Assembly (NCBI GenBank): GCA_038522635.1
Contig: JBCBJZ010000158.1
Location: forward strand, 1-8,028
Direction: 5' to 3'
DNA: 8,028 nucleotides
DNA from: JBCBJZ01 sp038522635
Lineage (GTDB): Bacteria; Pseudomonadota; Alphaproteobacteria; Rhizobiales; Hyphomicrobiaceae
The notes under the pieces were generated by a model. The model worked only from the letters and a program-made list of their open reading frames with translations, was not told where the DNA came from and did no database searches. The first letter of the stretch is position 1. Every line of letters begins with the position of its first letter. Positions 4,764-8,028 of the stretch are shown here, one piece after another. The translations under genes and the position numbers were made by a program.

Positions 4764-5750
4764 ATGACGTTCAAAGCCTTCGTGATCGACAAAACCGATG
4801 CCGGCCAGACAGCGCGCTGGCAGGACTTCAACGAGGACGCGCTCATGGACGGCGACGTCGACATCGACGTCACCCACTCAACAATCAACTACAAGGACGG
4901 CCTCGCGATCACGGGCAAGGCCCCGGTGGTGCGCCGCTGGCCGATGATCCCTGGCATCGATCTCGCCGGCACGGTTACCGCGTCACGCCATGATGGCTTT
5001 GCGGCGGGCGATCAGGTGGTGCTGAACGGCTGGGGTGTCGGCGAAACGCACCTTGGCGGCTACGCACAAAAGGCACGCCTCAAGGGCGACTGGCTGATCA
5101 AGAAGCCGGATGCGCTGAGCGCCGCTGAAACGATGGCGATCGGAACGGCCGGCTATACAGCGATGCTGTGCGTGATGGCGCTGGAGCGCGGCGGTGTCGC
5201 GGCCGGCCATGGCCCGATCCTCGTCACGGGTGCGGCCGGTGGCGTGGGCTCGGTGGCTGTGACGTTGCTGGCCGACGCTGGCCACGAAGTCGTGGCATCC
5301 ACGGGCCGCGAAGACGAAGCCGATTACCTCAAGAGCCTTGGTGCAAGCACCATCGTGCCGCGTGCAGAGCTTTCTGAGCCTGGCCGCCCGCTCGGCAAAG
5401 AACGCTTTGCCGGGGTGATCGACGTCGCCGGGTCTCACACGCTCGCGAACGCGCTTGCGCAGACCCGTTACGGCGGTGCGGTGGCGGCTTGCGGGCTGGC
5501 CCAGGGCATGGACCTGCCAACATCGGTCGCGCCGTTCATCCTGCGCGGCGTGACGCTGTTCGGTGTCGATAGCGTGATGGCGCCCAAGGCGCTGCGCGAA
5601 GCGGCCTGGAGCCGGCTTGCTGCCAACCTCGACCGGGGCAAGCTTGCGGCCATGACGCAAACCCATCCGGTCAGCGAGGTCGAGACGCTTGCTGCGGACA
5701 TCATGAAAGGCCAAATCCGCGGCCGCGTTGTCCTCACCATCGACGGCTGA
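4764..5750 (+). CDS. acuI: Acrylyl-CoA reductase (AcuI/YhdH-type quinone oxidoreductase)
   Basis: A medium-chain dehydrogenase/reductase of 328 residues. AcuI/YhdH enzymes reduce acrylyl-CoA to propionyl-CoA with NADPH, serving 3-hydroxypropionate and DMSP-type metabolism and removing a toxic electrophile in the cytoplasm. Subfamily marks are the N-terminal NYKDGLAITGK (42-52) and PMIPGIDLAGTV (60-71), GWGVGETHLGGYAQ (89-102), and IGTAGYTAMLCVMALE (126-141). The nucleotide-binding TGAAGGVGS follows at 155-163. There are no zinc-binding cysteine clusters, as expected. The ATG at 4764 follows a modest GAGAG and starts exactly where family members do; the ATG at 4707 adds unrelated residues. Length is normal and no key part is missing. 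It converges on the crotonase gene, so the two are not one operon. The general family is certain; the exact substrate is inferred. Confidence 0.9.
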   Translation: MTFKAFVIDKTDAGQTARWQDFNEDALMDGDVDIDVTHSTINYKDGLAITGKAPVVRRWPMIPGIDLAGTVTASRHDGFAAGDQVVLNGWGVGETHLGGYAQKARLKGDWLIKKPDALSAAETMAIGTAGYTAMLCVMALERGGVAAGHGPILVTGAAGGVGSVAVTLLADAGHEVVASTGREDEADYLKSLGASTIVPRAELSEPGRPLGKERFAGVIDVAGSHTLANALAQTRYGGAVAACGLAQGMDLPTSVAPFILRGVTLFGVDSVMAPKALREAAWSRLAANLDRGKLAAMTQTHPVSEVETLAADIMKGQIRGRVVLTIDG

Positions 5751-5831
5751 ACGCGATGAGCGGCCCTGGATGCGTCCGCGTGCCCCAACCGAGCCTGCAG
5801 AAGCTGGGCCGATATGCGAGCCGCGCCAACT

Positions 5832-6650
5832 CTAATGGCCCTTGAAGACGGGAACGCGCTTTTCGAGAAACGCGCGCTGACCTTCGTCGTAGTCGGCGCT
5901 TTGCATCGCGCGTTCCACGTAGCGGTCAAGCATGGCGAGGTCCGGGTTCTCCGGATGGTCCTGGAATTCATCCAGCGTCTTCTTGGCGGCCAGCACTGAA
6001 AGCGGCGCGTTGGCGGCGATCTCGCCGGCCAACGCGAGCGTCGCTGCGTGCAAGGCGTCCGCCTCATGGATCGCGTTCAAGATGCCCATGTCGTAGGCCG
6101 CGTTAGCGCCAAAGCGTCGTCCGGTGAACAGCAGTTCTTTGGCCCGCGCGATCGTCATGGAGGCGAGCAACGGCCTGATCCAGCGCGGGTTGTAGCCGAT
6201 GCCAAGTTTCGCCGCCGGGATGCCGAATTGCGCCTCAGGCGACGCCACCCGCAAATCACAGCACAAGGCGAGCTCCAGCCCCCCGCCCAGGCAGAACCCC
6301 TGCACCATCGCGATCGTTGGCTTGGCACACCGGCTCAACGTCCCGAAACAGCGGTGGTTCAGCTCCTCGTAAGCAGCGCCAACCGCACCGGTCCGTTCTT
6401 CCTTGAACTCGCTGATGTCCGCGCCCGCGCAAAACGCGACCTCACTGCCGCCCCGCAAGACGATCACGCGCACCGCATCATCGCTCTCAGCCCGCTCAAG
6501 CAGGGTGGGCATGTCACGCCACATCGCTTTCGTCATCGCGTTGCGGCGCGCTGGATTGCTGATCGTGATCCACAGAATGCCGTCTTCTAGCGTCCCGATG
6601 AGGCCTGGCGCCTGGGCATCGTGCTCTTTCGCGGTGGTGTCGTTTGACAT
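5832..6650 (-). CDS. Crotonase-fold protein (enoyl-CoA hydratase/isomerase family)
   Basis: A 272-residue cytoplasmic acyl-CoA enzyme of the crotonase superfamily. The NPARRNAMTKAMW segment (32-44), the first oxyanion-hole loop AFCAGADISEF (72-82) and the signature AMVQGFCLGGGLELALCCDLR (114-134) are clear. In classical enoyl-CoA hydratase two glutamates act on water: the first is retained as E126, but the second, in QFGxPE, is replaced by Ala (QFGIPAAKLGI, A146). The hydratase name is therefore not secure; an isomerase, decarboxylase or other crotonase reaction is possible. The C-terminal helix ends with DEGQRAFLEKRVPVFKGH, normal for the family. The ATG at 6650 has GAAGG upstream and gives the usual length; the upstream ATG at 6881 would add 77 unrelated Arg-rich residues. 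Its leader holds a 20-bp tandem repeat. Confidence 0.9.
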   Translation of the reverse strand: MSNDTTAKEHDAQAPGLIGTLEDGILWITISNPARRNAMTKAMWRDMPTLLERAESDDAVRVIVLRGGSEVAFCAGADISEFKEERTGAVGAAYEELNHRCFGTLSRCAKPTIAMVQGFCLGGGLELALCCDLRVASPEAQFGIPAAKLGIGYNPRWIRPLLASMTIARAKELLFTGRRFGANAAYDMGILNAIHEADALHAATLALAGEIAANAPLSVLAAKKTLDEFQDHPENPDLAMLDRYVERAMQSADYDEGQRAFLEKRVPVFKGH

Positions 6651-6670
6651 GGCAACCTTCGTTTCGGTGA

Positions 6671-6710
6671 GGCCCCGTTGCTGTAGCGGGGCGCCCGTTG
6701 CTGTAGCGGA
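6671..6710. repeat. 20-bp tandem duplication in the crotonase gene leader
   Basis: Two adjacent 20-base units (6671-6690 and 6691-6710) agree at 17 positions and share the identical core CCCGTTGCTGTAGCGG (6674-6689 and 6694-6709). The first can also fold as CCCCG (6673-6677) with CGGGG (6687-6691). The pair sits 21-60 bases upstream of the crotonase ATG in the divergent region shared with cysE. Tandem operator sites or a slippage duplication are the main options. Confidence 0.85.
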
Positions 6711-6865
6711 GCAAACGTCGCCGGCTCTGGTGCGTTGACGCGCCTGGGAGGGCCGACTACCTCTCTTGGCATAACGTGAATGTCGAGCGCGGCTGACCGA
6801 TCCCTCAAAAAGGGGGACACGCGCTTTCGGCCCGTCTTCTCCTCTTGATAGCAAGCGAGGACGCC

Positions 6866-7705
6866 ATGGCCCAGGCCGCACACACCGTCGCCTCCGCCGC
6901 CGTTGAAAGTTGCGATCCGATCTGGAGCGCGCTGCGCGATGAAGCGCGCGCGGCGGTCGACCGTGAACCGGCGATGGCGGCGTTTTTTCACGCGCAGGTG
7001 CTGCGCCACGAAACGCTCGAGACAGCCGTTTGCCAGCGCGTGTCGCAGCGCCTGACGGACGCCGACCTCGATCCGGTACTGATGAACGAGACGTTCCGCG
7101 AGATCATCGCAGCGCACCGTTACCTAGGCGACATGTTCAGGGCAGATCTTTCGGCCGTGTTCGACCGCGATCCTGCGTGCACGCGTTACCTGGAACCCCT
7201 GCTCTATTTTAAAGGCTTTCATGCGCTGTGCACGCACCGGTTTGCCAACGCGCTGTGGCGTGATGGCCGGCGCGACCTCGCTTTGCTGCTGCAAAGCGCC
7301 TCGTCGCGGACGTTCAACACGGACATCAACCCGGCGGCGCAGATCGGCATGGGGCTGATGCTCGACCACGCGTCAGGCATCGTCGTCGGCGAGACGGCCG
7401 TGATCGGCAACAACTGCTCCATCCTGCAAGGCGTCACACTTGGTGGGACCGGCAAAGAATCGGGCGACCGTCATCCCAAAATCGGTGACAACGTACTGAT
7501 CGGCGCGGGCGCCAACGTGTTGGGCAACATCAAAATTGGTGATTGCTCATTGGTCGCAGCTGGCAGTGTCGTTCTGGATGCTGTACCGCCGAACACGACG
7601 GTGGCGGGGGTTCCAGCCAGGGTGGTAGGACCGGCGAGTTGCCCGGAGCCGGCACGCTCGATGAATCAAGGGCTCGGTTTCGTGGACGAAAGCAGCGGCA
7701 TCTGA
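6866..7705 (+). CDS. cysE: Serine O-acetyltransferase
   Basis: CysE acetylates L-serine with acetyl-CoA to O-acetylserine, the first step of cysteine synthesis. The 279-residue product has the helical N-terminal SATase domain (about 15-115, starting DPIWSALRDEARAAV) and a left-handed beta-helix of hexapeptide repeats (about 153-250). Residues corresponding to E. coli catalytic and serine-binding positions are present: D102 in RDPAC, D153 in NTDIN, H168 in LDHASGIVVGETAVIG, and H203 in GDRHPKIG. After AGVPARVVG there is a tail of about 27 residues; in E. coli the C-terminus contacts cysteine synthase and the feedback site. The ATG at 6866 follows GAGGA with a short gap; the TTG at 6845 is less likely. 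It is divergent from the crotonase gene, with about 215 bp between them, and is followed by a DUF3126 gene on the same strand. Confidence 0.97.
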   Translation: MAQAAHTVASAAVESCDPIWSALRDEARAAVDREPAMAAFFHAQVLRHETLETAVCQRVSQRLTDADLDPVLMNETFREIIAAHRYLGDMFRADLSAVFDRDPACTRYLEPLLYFKGFHALCTHRFANALWRDGRRDLALLLQSASSRTFNTDINPAAQIGMGLMLDHASGIVVGETAVIGNNCSILQGVTLGGTGKESGDRHPKIGDNVLIGAGANVLGNIKIGDCSLVAAGSVVLDAVPPNTTVAGVPARVVGPASCPEPARSMNQGLGFVDESSGI

Positions 7706-7781
7706 CCATGCCGCGTCAGGCGTGCGACCGCGTGGCTGCGCACCACCACGAGCTCGCTCGAACGCACGAAGAGGACATGCG

Positions 7782-7997
7782 GTGAACGCAGACGACCTGA
7801 AAAAGCTGCAGACGTATCTGCGCGAAACCTTCGAAACCGACAAATTGACGGTTCGCCCGCGTCCGAAAAAGACCGACAGCGCTGAGGTCTACAAGGATGA
7901 TGAGTATATCGCCATCATCTACGTGGACGATGAGGACGGCGAAAAGGACTACATCATGAACATGTCGATCCTGCAGATCGACCTGCCTGAGACGTGA
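7782..7997 (+). CDS. DUF3126 family protein
   Basis: A 71-residue acidic protein of unknown function matching the small alphaproteobacterial DUF3126 family from memory of its sequence. It opens with a helix, NADDLKKLQTYLRETF (2-17), then a basic segment LTVRPRPKKTD (22-32), and strands AEVYKDDEYIAIIYVDDEDG (34-53) and DYIMNMSILQIDL (56-68). It has no signal peptide or membrane helix, so it should be cytoplasmic. The GTG at 7782 is chosen because AGAGGA lies about 6 bases upstream and the product then has the family length; the ATG at 7722 adds a His/Arg-rich stretch. It lies 76 bp after cysE on the same strand. This pairing recurs in the Rhizobiales as I recall it, hinting at a link to sulfur or cysteine metabolism, but nothing in the sequence shows a function. 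Confidence 0.85.
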   Translation: MNADDLKKLQTYLRETFETDKLTVRPRPKKTDSAEVYKDDEYIAIIYVDDEDGEKDYIMNMSILQIDLPET

Positions 7998-8028
7998 GCC
8001 GTCGTTCAGGACGCGCCGGCTAGAGTTC

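Noticed and set aside
4123..4767. 214-codon plus-strand frame in the large intergenic region
   Set aside because: The product is rich in Arg, Ser and Pro, runs through the tandem repeat, lacks a ribosome binding site and resembles no family.
4764..6650. An acuI-crotonase operon for acrylyl-CoA metabolism
   Set aside because: The genes are convergent, so they cannot share a transcript. A shared pathway is possible but not shown.

Overview
The window looks like chromosomal DNA of a GC-rich alphaproteobacterium, probably in or near the Rhizobiales (Hyphomicrobiales). The LipA N-terminus, the lipA-ratA-cinA cluster, a standalone CinA/PncC domain, and cysE followed by a DUF3126 gene are all typical of that group. 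This placement is from family knowledge and not from a search. I see no transposase, integrase, phage gene, CRISPR array, tRNA or rRNA.

Layout. (1) 1-539: the 3' end of an unrecognised membrane protein, then a three-helix GlsB/YeaQ/YmgE-type stress membrane protein. (2) 694-2245: lipA (lipoyl synthase), followed 13 bp later by a RatA/COQ10-type START-domain protein. A minus-strand cinA/pncC gene converges on this pair and most likely starts at a GTG behind a strong ribosome binding site. (3) 2763-3056: a gene-free stretch with a long imperfect inverted repeat. (4) 3057-3566, minus: a secreted or lipid-anchored protein of unknown function with an Ala/Lys/Pro-rich tail. (5) 3768-3970, minus: a 27-residue single-helix membrane microprotein with a near-perfect Shine-Dalgarno, followed by a clear intrinsic terminator. 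A 13-bp sequence just after its stop codon duplicates the loop and 3' arm of that terminator. (6) 3971-4763: about 800 bp without a convincing gene, AT-richer in its first third and carrying a 14-bp tandem repeat near its right end. (7) 4764-5750: an AcuI/YhdH-type acrylyl-CoA reductase, convergent with a crotonase-fold protein (5832-6650, minus) that lacks one of the two classical hydratase glutamates. (8) 6866-7997: cysE (serine acetyltransferase) and a DUF3126 protein.

How the genes work together. Most are housekeeping genes. LipA inserts sulfur into octanoyl groups to make lipoyl cofactor for the 2-oxoacid dehydrogenases. The RatA/COQ10 protein probably handles ubiquinone or another lipid in respiration. 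CinA/PncC recycles NMN in NAD metabolism. CysE starts cysteine synthesis and so supplies sulfur for clusters and lipoyl groups. AcuI and the crotonase act on short acyl-CoAs, but being convergent they are not an operon.

I found no multi-gene system that I would call new. The best candidate for something undescribed is the microprotein and its downstream competing RNA structures at 3768-3970, which lie upstream of the exported protein gene on the same strand. The crotonase active-site change and the repeats in leader regions are secondary points of interest.
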